Shown here: in pieces, positions 10,356 to 22,256 of the stretch
Position numbering within the stretch: position 1 is the first letter of the stretch
How the letters are laid out: each line of letters opens with the position of its first letter
Source: Nannochloropsis salina CCMP1776
Lineage: Eukaryota > Sar > Eustigmatophyceae > Eustigmatales > Monodopsidaceae
Direction: 5' to 3'
Assembly (NCBI GenBank): GCA_004565275.1
Contig: SDOX01000118.1
Location: 48,274 to 112,273 of the forward strand
DNA: 64,000 nucleotides
Notes under the pieces: model-generated
What the model saw: only the letters and a program-made list of their open reading frames with translations
The model's database searches: none
Told to the model about the DNA's origin: nothing
Position numbers and translations under genes: made by a program

Positions 10356-12380
10356 ATGACGCGGGTAGACAGCATGTTAATAGCTACCTTGGGTATTACG
10401 TTGTCGTGCACAGGTAAGCGTGAAAGTGCAGGGGACGGAGGGCGTTCTTTGAGAGGATGCCCGACCTGACACAGAAGTGTCATAATTTTGCCGCTCCTTT
10501 TTTCTCTCGCACAGTGTTTCCAAGACCAAGCCTGGCATTTGTCCCGCCCACACCGGTCCTTCCGTTTCCCGCCAGTACCAGCAGCAGCGGTGGGGCCAGT
10601 GCGAGCAGTATCGTAGTTAGCAGCAACAGTTTCGGGACCGAAAGTCTTTCATTTTCCACGCCCGTCACAGGTACGTCACTCGGAGGACGCACTTTTTGCC
10701 GCATGCATGACTTGCACGTTGCCTGGCCACGTTGGATGTGGCACGCATGGACATGAAAATCTGTTCATACATACCCATCACCTCTTCTCCCTCCCGTCCC
10801 TCTTTCCCTCCTTCCCTCCCTCCCTCTCCCCCTCCTCTTCCCCGCGCCTCCCTGCAGGCGATCAGGACAGTCAGAATCCACTCGAGACTCTCCGACGGGC
10901 CTTACGTGCCAAATCTCGTGCTCTCCAGCCCCCAGCAGGCTCCCTCCCATCTCCTCCCTCTCTTCCCTCTCCTTCCCACACCACTCCCGCTTCCCCAGGG
11001 GGGGTGTACCCCTTCCAACCCCATCGCCCCGCCTTTCCCCTCCCCCCTTCCTCCTCCTTCTCCTCCTTCTGTGCCTACCTGGTGGACGTTCCTCCCCTCC
11101 CCACAGCCCCCGCACCCGGCTGTCCTTCCCCCTCCTCCGCGGTGCGCGCCGATCTGCCTGCGGGAAAGAGAGAGGCAAGTTCGCGCAATCGCCCCCCTTC
11201 GGCCAAACACGAGCAGCAGCCACGGCAACGGCGACGTCCTACCTCCTCCCAGACCTCCCCTCGTCCCCATCTTTCCCACGTTTCCACCCACTGGCACCAG
11301 AGCACCGTGACGCAGCTCACGACCGTTTCCCCCAACGGTCGGGTGAAACGGTTACGGTTACAAGTCCATCCCGGCAGCCCTTCTCTTTTCTCGCCTCATG
11401 TGTCCAGCCGCCAACCCGGGCAATACATCGCCCTTCGCCTCGGTAACGGTCAGGAGTTTCTGGGGGAAGGCGGGAGGGAGGGCGGGAGGGAAGGCGGGAC
11501 TGGACGCCGCCACCGGGAAGCGGCAGGACAGTCCCCGATAGTGGTGTTGGCCCCTATCGCCTCGGCGCCCGAACGCATCGGGCCCAGGGAGGTGCTGGAC
11601 GTGCTGGTGGATGGAGATGAAACGCTTCTCCTCCCTCAACCTTCCACCTCCTTAACTGCCGCCAGCGCGCGGGAGGCGTGGCTCCGATGCCTCCCCTCTC
11701 TTCAGTCGGGGAGTGTTCTCGAAATTTCGGAGGAGCGGGGCCCGGGCTTCACCTCCCTTCGACCCTCTCCCCCTCCTTCACTCCCCATCACGCTCGCCTC
11801 CCTCCTCCTCCAACCTCAGGACCTGCTGGTCTTGGCGACCGGCACGACGGGGATGGCGGGAGTGGCGGCGATGCTGGACTGGCCCCGACTGGAGCTACAT
11901 CAACAACGGCATCGGGTGGTGGTGCTGGTGGAGGTAAAGGACGTGTTGCACGGATGCTGCCAGGCCCAGGTGCAGAAATGGCGCGAAATTATGAAGAACG
12001 TGCGGGTGGTGCCGGTGATGCGAAGGGGAGGGGGGAAGGAGGGGGGGTTGGAGGAAGCTGTATTCGAGCAGAGGAGGGAGGGGGGGAGGAAGGGTTTACG
12101 GGCGGCCCTGGGCGTGACGGCGGAGGAGTGTGCGGTAGTGTTGGCGGGGTTTGGGGAAGGAAGGGGGGGAGGGAGGGGCGAAGGCGGAGGGAAGGAGGGA
12201 GAGCGGGTGGCGAGTTTAGTGACCTTACTGATGGAGGCGGGGGTGGACCCCGCCCGGGTCCTGGGTGAGGGACTGGAAGAGGGAGGGAAGGAGGGAGGGA
12301 AGGGTGCGGGGGCGAAGAAAGGCAGGTCGAGGAGGAGGAAGGGGAGGAATGAGAGGGGGAAGAAGGGAGAGATCGTCTGA
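10356..12380 (+). CDS. Putative plastid-targeted FNR-like flavoprotein
   Basis: Exons 10356-10413, 10515-10670 and 10858-12380 join in phase 1 at both introns. The N-terminus (MTRVDSMLIATLGITL...) is hydrophobic and is followed by 'SLAFVPP', resembling the A-F cleavage context of heterokont plastid signals. After a Ser/Pro-rich linker, 'RLQVHP...PGQYIALRLG' resembles the flavin-binding barrel of ferredoxin-NADP-reductase-like proteins, 'LLVLATGTTGMAGVAAML' the start of the nucleotide-binding half, and 'AEECAVVLAGFGE' its last strand. A GGGA tract encodes an EGGR loop between the halves. The family is structural (FNR superfamily, as in plant pKIWI502-type proteins); an Arg-x-Tyr-Ser flavin motif is not clear, so the reaction is unknown. 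Alternative start: Met at 10191. Confidence 0.55.
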
Positions 12381-13381
12381 GAGGGCGGGGATCCGGGACG
12401 GCCTATGCTCCTCGCTCAGGAATATATGGATGAATGGAGAGGGAAGACGGGCTTGGACATGTTGATGTAGGCGGAGGCATGGACAGCGAGGGCCGATGGG
12501 GGGTGCTCACGAGGAGGTTTTTCCTAGCGACAGTGATCGGTCGCGGATAGCGAGGGAGAAGAGGCGGGGGAGATATTCGAAGCAAGGGCATGGGTGAGGA
12601 GTTCTGCAGAACAATGGTGAGATTTGAGGGCGGAACACTGAAGGGGATGGGGAGGGAAAGGCAAGTCGCGGGAGTCGGGGAGGTTGGCGGGAAAGGTCGT
12701 GTGTAAACAGGGAAATGTAGATCGGAACGAGGGGGATGAGGAAGGACGACAAGTGTACAGAAAGGTGATGTAGAGGGAAGGGCAGCCCCGGGAGGTGCTG
12801 CACTAGCCATACCAAAAGACGCGTTAAGGAGCCCGCAGGCGAGGATGTTGGAGTGTCTAAGAATGACTTGTGAGTAATTTGGACGGAAAAACTTGTGGGA
12901 AAGGACCCTCCCCGTGTACGGAGGTGGCGAGGAAGGAATGTAATTTCATAGTACAGTGGTCTTACACAGGCCGTGTGGGGGACGCGCTGTTACATAAGGG
13001 GCGGTATGAGCAGCCATCGGGAGGGGCGTAGGGGTCCGGAGGGATTCGAAGGGTTCCCCTGATGTTGGCTTGTCGAGGCAGAAGGAAGCGTCAAGGCCTT
13101 CCCTCCCTGTCCCCCCGCCGAAAGAGAGTGCAGATATAAGGCAAGGTGTGGAGTGGAGGAAAAGCGCAGCGACCACGTGTTTATTTTGTCGACATTCTAA
13201 CACAGATATCAAAAGTAAAGCGTGATAAAATCCAGGATCGGTTCCAAGCCCTTTCCTTTCCCCAGTACGCGGGCATGTCCTTCCTTTGCACTTAAAAGGC
13301 ACACACACCCTCTCCAGAGTACACGCCTCGGCAGGCACGCTCAAAACATTTTGTAAATTTGAAGGTGACACCGATCTTGGG
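12381..13381. other. Convergent intergenic region
   Basis: Lies between the 3' ends of the FNR-like (+) and membrane-protein (-) genes. A 135-codon minus ORF (12403-12810) is Pro/Ser-rich without recognisable features and is more likely chance. Nothing else was seen. Confidence 0.5.
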
Positions 13382-14389
13382 CTACGGTTCTTTTCCCTCC
13401 TTCCCTTCCTCCTCCACGATCTCCATGTACGCCGCCGTGGCCCGCCAGGAGAAGAAGGTGAGGTAGGAGAGGATCGGAACGGCCACCGTGATCAAGACGT
13501 GCTCGTTCGTGGGCTCCCAGCCCAGGACGTGGTAAGGGAAGAAGTAGATGGGCAGTGTGATCAGAAAGGACACCACCAAAGTCTTGAGAAGGAGGTTCCG
13601 GGCTTCGGGGAAGAAGAGGAAGAGGGGCGGGTACACGAGGAGTAACGCGTAGGAAGGAGCGGCGTCGAAGTAAAAATTGCTTTCGTCGCTGAAGCCGAGG
13701 CCTAGAAGTGGACCACCGAACTCGTACGTGCCAACGCCTGAAGGGAGGGAGGGAGGGAGGAGGGGGGAAAGCCCAGGAGCGGTCCAGTCAGAGGGGTCGG
13801 CTGCGGCGAGAAAAAGCAGTTCACGCAGAGAAGGCCCGAAATATCGCGGTATGCGAGAGACAAGTCAATGTTGAAATTTAAAGCGGAAGAAAGGTGAGAG
13901 GCAGACGCGAAGGGAGGAAGGGAGGAAGGGGGGGGGCCTACCCAGGGCAAGGAGGGCGATGGAAATTAGGGTCAGGTATACAAGCAGGGGTTTTTCTTTC
14001 GTGTCGTTCGTAAGCAGTTTTCTTAGTTCCCCAGTTTCATTCCCTGTATTTTTCTCAGCTGGGCTTTCCTTCTCGTTTTGGTCAGTTGCGGCGAAGAGAG
14101 GGAATGAACTTAAGAGGGGGAGCATCGGAAGGGGGGAGGAGGAGATGCGTGTCTTGACGAAGCAGAGGGGACGCAGTGTGAACCGGTGCTTTAAAAGAGA
14201 TTTATTAGAGAGTGAGCTGGAGATGAAGGAAGGACGTTGGCGACACGCGACGACATTATGGCTGCAAAATAATATAGCAAGAGCGAGTAGGAGGAGATGG
14301 AAGTGAAGCGAGAGGAGGCGACGAGGAGGGGAGAAGAACGCACGACAGGGACCGGCGGCCAACGCTTCGCGGCCCCTTACGACCACCAT
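13382..14389 (-). CDS. Multi-pass membrane protein with N-terminal signal, unknown function
   Basis: Two exons, 14389-13942 and 13737-13382, join in phase across a 204 bp intron (GTAGG...TTCAG) to give 267 residues. The N-terminus contains a strong hydrophobic segment 'LHFHLLLLALAILFCSHNVVA' before a Ser-rich stretch, which could be a secretory or plastid-type leader. The mature part has a helix 'LLVYLTLISIALLALG', a short FG-rich loop 'YEFGGPLLGLGFSDESNFYF', then three hydrophobic helices including 'LLLVYPPLFLFF' and 'HVLITVAVPILSYLTFF', and an acidic tail. This could be a small thylakoid or plastid-envelope protein, but no family is recognised. Upstream Mets exist; the start is chosen to precede the hydrophobic leader. 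Confidence 0.6.
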
Positions 14390-15092
14390 ACCTGTGCTGA
14401 CATTGGCGGACGAAATACATGAGGTGGAGGCTCGGAAAGAGCCAAAGGCGGTGGCCTTGAAGGAGGAGGGAGGGGGGTGAAGAGGAGAAAGTTCCGATCT
14501 GTTTAACGATGACTCCGGCTTGAAGACCCGCGAGCCTGGAGGGAAGCCACACAGGCGCCGGAAACCACATGACTTGGGCGCTTTGGGGGGCAGGGGGTGT
14601 AAAAGGGACGGGCGAGAATGTATGGCGGGGGTGTGAAGCGGTCTTGGATTGTGCGGTGGTACGGGTGGGCGAGGTCGATGGGTTGATGGCGTGGTTGAGT
14701 GTTGCAGTGATATGGATGGTGCAGGCGGCCATCTTTCAGGTCTCTTTGTATCGTCCTTCCTCGTATGTACGATACTAAGCCCGGACAAACGCATCCAGCG
14801 AGGGCATTTCTCTCTCTCTCTGACAGCCACGCGCTCTTTTTGTTTGTTTCCGTTTTCACGGGCGTTGCATTCCTACCTTTCAGACATATCCTTTCATATC
14901 CAGTCCACCTCTCCGCCCACTCATCCTCAGCTTCCCCCCCTTCCTTCCTTTCCCACAGTCTACTCTCAGCAAACTAGCGTCGTCGAGCACAGCTTACTCT
15001 CTTCTCGGCAAAACTGTCACGGCAGATCGGCGGACGCCTGTGTCGGAGTGCGAAGACAGGCCCAGGCAGTACAGTGCCTCTCGCCAGATATC
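14390..15092. other. Divergent promoter region
   Basis: About 700 bases between the starts of the membrane-protein gene (-) and plastid IF-2 gene (+), likely holding both promoters. It includes a (CT)n stretch at about 14807-14822. No coding content is recognised. Confidence 0.45.
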
Positions 15093-18000
15093 ATGGTGCA
15101 TACTAGTGATGTGGCAGCAGGACCCTCAGAAAGTAAATGTTTTCCCCCCATACCTGCTGGAAATGCATGCCCTACCGATTTTAGTCGGAGGAAAGGAGCA
15201 CGAAGGACCTTGGCCGTGGCGGTGGTGGGTTGTCTTTGCCTGGGGTGGGCCTCGGCGTTCCGGCCGTCGTTTCCGGGACAGATGGGTGCGTGATGGATCT
15301 GGAAGGAGGGTTGTGTAATGAATGTGGAATGATGTATGTATGATGGAAATGGAAGAAGGGACGGGAATTTGATGGGTTTGCGACTGAAGGGAAAGGATGC
15401 ACTGCCTGTTTCTCTATCTCTCCGTCCGCAGTCTGGCGTGAAGCCTCTCACCTTCCGCCCTCCCTCCCTCCCTCCCTCCCTCGCTTTACCCCTTCCTCCC
15501 TCCTTTCTCTCCCTCCCGGTTGCCCCTTTTTCTTTCCATCCAAGGCACGTACCGAAACAGCCCGCGTTTCTTCGCCCGCCTTGGGAGGGAGGGAGGGAGG
15601 AAGGGAGGGAGGGACGGAGGGTGTCTCTTCATGCAGCAGCCTCAGCCTGCGCCTGCGCAAGGGAACAGCTTCCCTCCGCGAAGAAGTCTGGATTCGTACG
15701 AGGGAGGAGGAGGAGGAGGGAGGGGTGGGTACCAGGGTGGGCGAGGAGGTGGGGGGGATGGCAAATCCGGGTATGGTGGGGGAGGCGGTTACTCGGGAGG
15801 CCCACGGAGGGGCCCAGGGGGGTACACGTACACGGCCCGAGAAGATCGAGGTGACGCCGTTCTGCTGAAAGGGGCGAAGCTTCTAGTGAAGGCGATGCCG
15901 CCACGCCCTCCGCGGGAAGAACGGCCGGTTCGGGGCGGGGGAGGACGAGAGGGAGGGCGGGACCGAAGGCGGGAGGGAGGGCCGGGGCGAGGTCCGGGGG
16001 GAGGGACGGGGGGAGGCATGGTGATCCCTGCGGTATCCCCGGCGGATTTGGAAGCGGCGGAGGCGGCGCGTCGGAAGAAGGAGAAGGAGAAGTTGAAGAA
16101 GGGAGGCAAGTATGGGGAGGAAGAGCGGGGGGGGGGCGATAGGGAAAGGAGGGAGGGGCGGGGGGAGGAAGGGGGGAAGGTTCGAGGGCGACGTGGAGGA
16201 CGTGGACGCTGTTTTGGGGGGGGGAGGGAGCAAGTACCGGAAGAAGGGGGGAAGGAAGGGCGGCAGGGGGGGATACGAAGAGACCGTGGCCCAAGGGCCC
16301 AAGGTGGTGGTGCTGGATGAACCTACCTTAACCATCGCCGCCCTGAGCGAGCGGATGGACGTGCGAGCGGGCGAAATCATCAAGTACCTGATGGTGAACA
16401 TGGGGGTGATGGCGACGATCACCCAGAGCATCGACGCGGAGACGGGGGTGCGGGTGGCGGAGGCCTTTGGCCGGCAGGTCCGGCGGGGGCGGGAGGAGGA
16501 CGAGGGGGAGGGGGAGGACGGGGAGGAGGAACTGAGCGTGCTCACGGAGGGGTACGGTTGGGAGGAGGAGGACGCCGCGAGCCTCCTCCCACGCGCCCCC
16601 GTTGTGACGATTATGGGCCACGTCGACCACGGGAAGACGAGTTTGCTGGACGCTGTGCGGGAGTCGAGCGTGGCCACTGGGGAGGCTGGCGGGATCACGC
16701 AGCACATTGGGGCCTACCAGGTGGGGGAGGGGGCATTCACCTTTGACAGCAAGAGATTTTTGTTCGATTTATATTCTGTAACCCTGTTATTTAAACGATT
16801 AACTTCCCGCGCCCCTGTCTTCCCCACATTGAAAAAATCCGAAAAACCTGATGGCTTTCTCCACCGAAACAATCCCCAAAAATTCATCGTCCCTGCACTC
16901 GTCCCCGCGTTGTGTCCCCCCCCTCCAGGTCACCCACGCTGACCGCACCATCACCTTCATCGACACCCCCGGCCACGCCGCTTTCTCGGAAATGCGGGCC
17001 CGGGGCGCGAACGTAACGGACCTGGTCGTCCTAGTGGTGGCGGCGGACGAAGGCGTGAAAGAGCAGACTATCGACTCCATCCGCTGCGCCAAGCAGGCTC
17101 ACGTGCCCATCCTCCTGGCCGTGAACAAGGTGGACAAGCCGGGGGCGGACCCCTCCCGGGTGACGCAGGAGCTGATGAAGGTGAGGGGTGGGGATGGCTG
17201 TATGGGACGGGGAGGTTGTCCGGGCGACGCCGTCTTTGCTCGTTGTTGGGGGGGGGGGGTATGTCCGGGTCGCGTCTCCTGGCGATCGCGTCCTTGGACC
17301 CGCCTTACACCCTCCCTAACTCCCTCCCCTCCCTCCCTCCCTCCTCCCTCCCTCCCTCCCCAGTACGACGTGCTCTTGGAAGAGTACGGGGGCGACGTCC
17401 TTTCCGCCGAGGTCTCGGCCAAGAAGCGCCTGAACCTGGACGGCCTTCTCGAGAAGATCCTCTTGCAGGCGGAAATTTTGGATTTGAAGGCCAACCCGAA
17501 CCGGTCCGCGGTCGGGGCGGTGGTGGAGTCGCGGATGGAGAAAGGCTTGGGCCCGGTCACCACGGTCCTGGTGCAGAAAGGTACCTTGCGCGTCGGGGAT
17601 TGCATCGTGGCCGGGGCTGCCTACGGAAAAGTCCGAAGCCTCACGGACGAACGGGGGAAACGGCTGGAAACGGCGGGGCCCTCGGTGCCGGCCGTGCTGA
17701 GCGGGTGGGATGGAGTCCCTGCCGCGGGCGATACTTTGATCGTGGTGGAAAGCGAAATGCAAGCACGGAATGTGGCGGAGGCCCGCCGGCGCTTGGAACG
17801 GGAGCGATCCGGGAGTGCGACCATGGGGAGCATGCAGGCCCAAGTCCTGTCGATATTCGGGACGGACGGGGTGAAACAACGCCAGGAGGTGACGGTGGTG
17901 ATCAAAGCTGACGTCCAAGGCTCTGCGGAAGCCATCGCCACGGCCGTGAGTGCCATCCACGTGGAGGACGATCGGGCGGAGGTTGGGGTCAAGGTGCTGT

Positions 18001-18497
18001 CCTCAGGCGTAGGGGATGTCACCCAGAACGACGTGGCCTTGGCAGGCGTCAGCCAAGCCACGATTTTGGCCTTCAATGTGGCGGCGGACATGAACGCACA
18101 GGAGGAAGCCCGGAAGACTGGGGTGGAGATCGAGTACCACACGGTGATCTACGACATATTGGACAAATTGGAGGCGAAGGTGCAAGAGATCTTGTCCCCG
18201 ACGCCGGAGGGGGAGTACGTGGGCACGGCCCGGGTGAAAATGGTGTTTGAAATCGGGAAAGTCGGGAAGGTGGCGGGCTGCGAGGTCACGGACGGGACGA
18301 TCAAGCGGGGGGGCACGGTCCGCGTCTTGCGGGGGAGCGAGATCGTCTACAAGGGCCCTCTGCGCACCCTCCGAAACGTCAAGAGCGACGTGCAGGAGAT
18401 GAGCGCGGGTCAGGAGTGCGGGATGAGCTTCAAGGACTACGAAGACTTCCGGCCCGACGACATTGTCGAGTGCTTCGTGGTGGACAAGAAGAAGTAG
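15093..18497 (+). CDS. infB: Plastid translation initiation factor IF-2
   Basis: IF-2 places initiator tRNA on the small ribosomal subunit using GTP. Proposed exons are 15093-15285, 15545-16720, 16929-17180 and 17364-18497. The second and third introns (16721-16928, 17181-17363) are clear; the first ends on an AAG-type acceptor and is tentative. The N-terminus has '[18 protein letters not shown]', a heterokont signal peptide plus ASAF-type plastid motif. After a Gly/Arg-rich linker comes the IF2-N region ('[20 protein letters not shown]'), G1 GHVDHGKT (16616-16639), G3 DTPGH, G4 NKVDK, then the C-terminal barrels ending in '[12 protein letters not shown]'. The frame steps at a G10 run (16127-16136), probably an assembly indel given the intact flanks. 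Plastid rather than mitochondrial location rests on the leader. Confidence 0.93.
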
Positions 18498-20026
18498 GGC
18501 GGGAGGGAGGGCGGGGGGGAGGGCGAGGGGGAGGGCGGGGCGAGGGGCCGATGCCCCGGATCTTAAACGAGAAGAGCGCTACTTGTGAAGGGAGGGAGAG
18601 AAGGCGGTAGTGGGTGGGAGGATGGAAAGAGGCTATAGGGGGGCCAGAGGGAAGGAAGGACAGGGAGGGCGTCGGGGGGAGGACGGGCGGCGGTTGGATC
18701 TCTCGACGTTGAGGAGGGAGGGGGGAAGGGAGGGAGAGAGGGAGGGAAGGACGGTGGCAGGGTGGACGAACGCCTCTTTCTCGTTGAAGGGAGGGTGGAG
18801 AGGGGACAGGACTACTTGCACGGCTTATCCCCCTGAGGGAGGGAGGGAGGGAGGGAGGGAGGAAGGAAGGGCGTGCAAAGGTTTTGTTAGTGGGGACGGG
18901 TGCGGAGGGAGAGGGGATGGGGTGTCAAAAATGTGGTCGAGGGGAAGAAAAGCTCCATTTGAGAGGAGTTCTTGAGCCGGGAAGGTGATGGATGTGGAAG
19001 GGTATACGACGGGGATTTTCGGCGGGATTAGCTGAGTAAGGGGAAAGAAGGAGCGAGGAACGTAACGATAAAGTCTTGACAAGGGAGGAAGTGGTTAAAA
19101 AGAGATTGGAAAGAAGGTTTTTGCATCATGGCAGGCGATCGGAGCCGACGTGGTTGTTGAGATTTTATTTCGATTGCGTTTTTAGGAGTCATAGCACGCT
19201 GTACAGCATCTAGTCAAGAATGTAGTAGTGGGTGATATGCCGTCCCTTTCAGCCTATGTTTACATACGGGAGTGCACCTGACCCATAAAGATTTTAAAGA
19301 CTTACATCACTGCACGACGTCCTGAACACTCACTAGGGGTGCGGATTTCACATCCCACACCATGGCGTCCTGGATCCATGTGGACACATGACCCCTTCTC
19401 CGCTCCCCACACCAGTCACTAAGGCCACACCATCAGCACTTTTGTCGCGCATGTCTATGCTAACCATACCCGCCACCAAGATAGCAACCTCCACAGCTTG
19501 ACGGAGCGAAGCGCGGAGGCGGCCCCTCTTAGGAAGGCATAACGATCATTGGCATCCTCTATCCATAAATCTTTCCCTCAGGCAATACCACGCCTGTAGT
19601 CATCTATGTTCCTGTTAAAGATTGATCAAGCACGCTACCGGTCTTTCCATGGAAAGAAAGCACACAAAAGAGTCCTGTGTGTCGATAGAACGGAAGGCTC
19701 ATGGCTACGTTCCCGCCCCAAAAGCCCGCCTAAATGCCCTTCTCCGTCCCCCTCCTGCATAACGCTAAGCCGGGACACGTGCTTCCTTGAAGGCGTTTTC
19801 CACGACTGGCTCACACGACTCACCACACGACCTTTCCCTTTCGAAATCCCAGAGATTTCTTGACGTGCTTTTGTCGCTACCATTCAGGACACGGGGGCCT
19901 CGTCCTGTAGCCATGCTGCCCGTCCTGCACCTCCTTCGTCCCTCCGCTTCACCCTCCTCGCCTGACAACATCCATCACCCGTAGCTATTACCACCGCCTC
20001 TATCCCTTGTTAAAAAGGATTGCACG
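18498..20026. other. Intergenic region with GGGA tracts then AT-richer DNA
   Basis: The first ~460 bases after the IF-2 stop are G/A-rich with GGGA tracts (for example 18836-18866). From about 19050 the DNA is more balanced and shows no recognisable gene. A C/T-rich stretch before 20026 may belong to the promoter of the next gene. Confidence 0.5.
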
Positions 20027-22256
20027 ATGATGTCGTCACTCCTTACCATCTCCTCCCGCGCCCTGGCCCTCGCTCTTGCCCCTTCTTTCCTTCTCCTGCT
20101 TACTGGCCCCTCCAACCTCCTCCCTCCTGACCACGCCCGGGTCATTTTCTCCGCCTCTATCGCCCGAATAGGAGGGAATCAGAGAGCCCTCGCCACTCTC
20201 GTCTCGCAAGCCTTGCTGCACTATCCCGATGCAGTCCACGCGCCCCCCGACTTCGATATTTGGCCGTGGGTGCCGCCGTTGCTGCATGCCTCTGCTGGGG
20301 GGAACGTGGAGCTCACCGAGGTTCTTTTGCAAGCCGGCGCCGACCCCCTCCGTGGATCCCGGCGACACCTCGATCCATCCTCACAGGATAAGGATGGGGA
20401 CAGGGTGGGACGCGGCGGGGAGGGAGAGACGCCGTTTTATGTGGCCTGCCAGGGCGGGCACGAAGAGGTGGTGAGGCGCCTAGGGGACGTGCAGGCGGTG
20501 CGGGAACAGGAGGGACGAGCAACGAACACGGGGCTGATGGTCGCCAGCGAAGGGGGCCACGTTAGGGTGGTCCGTTACCTGCTGGCATGCTTGTATGCCC
20601 CCCACCTCCCCTCCTCTCGCTCTCGCCTTCCCCCCCTTGACATCGACGCCCAAGATGCCCGCGGGGCTTCTGCCCTTCACTTGGCCTGTCGCCGAGACCG
20701 CGCGGAAGTCGTCTCCCTCCTTCTCGCAGCCGGGGCCAGCTTGGAGGCGCGAGTGGGAGGACGGGCGGGGAGGCGGGAGGGAGGGAGGAAGGGAGTGAGG
20801 GAGGGAGGGAGGGAGGGAGGGATGGAGGGAGGGAGGGAGAGCGGGAGGGAGGGAAGGAAGGAGGACGGGATCCCATGCGGGTACACGGCCTGGGAGGTTC
20901 TGATCGCGTTTGACGCCCGAAAGAGCGTCGCCCTCCTGCTGTCGCCAGCCACCGCCCCGCCCTCCCTCCGACCCTCCCTCGGGCCCTCCCCCTGGCTCGC
21001 CCTGATCAGTGCGGCGATCCGGAGTCGGCTCCCGGACATGCTCAACCTCCTCCTCTCGCTGCATGCCCGGCGCCAGGAGCAGGGCGGGGGGGAGGGGAGG
21101 GGCCGAGGGCGGGGTGTGCGCGTCCTCCCCGCCCCTCGCCTTTGAGTCTCCGTTGGCCGTGACTGCCAGCCTTCTGCACACCGCCACCCCTGCCTCCCTT
21201 CCCTCCTCCTCTTTCCCCTCCTTCCTCTCTTCCTCCTCCTCCTCCTCTCCTCAAGAAGACCATGTCATCCTCGCAATGCTCGCCTCCCTCCTCCGCCACC
21301 CCTACCCCCTCCTTTGCCCGCCCTCCCTCCCGCCCTCCCTCCGGCCCTCCCTCCCCCTTGTCCACTCCGTCGACAGCCGCGGCTGGACAGCCCTCCACCA
21401 CGCCTCCTGGGCAGGACACGTGGGCGCCGTCTCCCTCCTTCTCCGCGCCGGCGCCTCCCCCTCCCTCCCTTCCTCCCCCCCGTCCTCCCTCCCGACTTCC
21501 CGTCCCCCCGTAACCCCGCAGGGCCTGGCTGCTCTTGGGGGCTCGCCGGCCGCCCTACTCCTCCTCTGTGAAGGGGGGGAGGTGGACATACCCCCTGACG
21601 GCTGGTTGCGACTGGGGAGGGAGGGAGGGAGGGAGGGAGGGAGGGAGGGAGGGTGGGCCCTCGTGCGGGCCGGGAGGGAGAATGTGAGGCGGAAGGAGGC
21701 GGCGCGGTTGCTTTTGCGACTNNNNNNNNNNNNNNNNNNNNNNNNNNNNNNNNNNNNNNNNNNNNNNNNNNNNNNNNNNNNNNNNNNNNNNNNNNNNNNN
21801 NNNNNNNNNNNNNNNNNNNNNCCCTCCTCATCCTCTTCCCCCTCTTCCTGCCCTCCTTCCGACCCGCGCGTCAGGGACTGGACTTACAGCGCCATGTTTT
21901 CCCGCCCTCGCCTCCAGTTCCATCGAGACCTTACGCCCCCCTGCCATAACCCCCCCCCGCCTTGCTCCTCCCTCTTCGCTTCCGCCCCCTCCCCCTCCAC
22001 CACCCTCCCCTCCTTCTCGGTCGGCTTGGAGCTCTCGGGAGGGGCCAGGGGGTGGAGGGAAGGAGGAAGGGGGAGCGAGGGGGCAGACAGGAGAGGGAGT
22101 GTGTCTCCGCGGGCCCTGGCGCCCATCCTCGGTGAGGAGGGGGGCCTGGTCGCGGAAGAGATGACAGGGGGCGAGGAGGGAGGGGAGTGGGAGGGAGAGG
22201 AGGACGGGGAAAATCAGGATGGAAAGGATCGTTTATGCGCCAAGTCGAGGGGATGA
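20027..22256 (+). CDS. Ankyrin-repeat protein, interrupted by an assembly gap
   Basis: Several ankyrin units are visible: 'PLLHASAGGNVELTEVLLQA', 'TPFYVACQGGHEEVVRRL', 'TGLMVASEGGHVRVVRYLLA', 'SALHLACRRDRAEVVSLLLA' and, after a frame step near 21080-21115, 'GWTALHHASWAGHVGAVSLL'. A GGGA tract (20775-20864) encodes a Glu-Gly-Gly-Arg loop between repeats. A 100-N gap (21722-21821) interrupts the gene. The reading frame after the gap continues to a stop at 22254-22256, but whether it belongs to the same protein cannot be shown. Ankyrin arrays bind partner proteins; no catalytic domain is seen. The hydrophobic N-terminus from Met 20027 could be a leader or non-coding. Confidence 0.7.
20775..20864 (+). 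repeat. GGGA-type tract inside ankyrin ORF
   Basis: About 90 bases of imperfect GGGA/GGAA repeats on the sense strand, read as Arg-Glu-Gly-Gly units between ankyrin repeats. Confidence 0.85.
21722..21821. other. Assembly gap (100 N)
   Basis: Exactly 100 N, a size commonly used for gaps of unknown length. It lies inside the ankyrin gene, just after a GGGA tract at 21615-21652. Confidence 1.

Noticed and set aside
12403-12810. 135-residue minus-strand ORF
   Set aside because: Pro/Ser-rich, no recognisable motif, overlapping another long chance frame in the same spacer.
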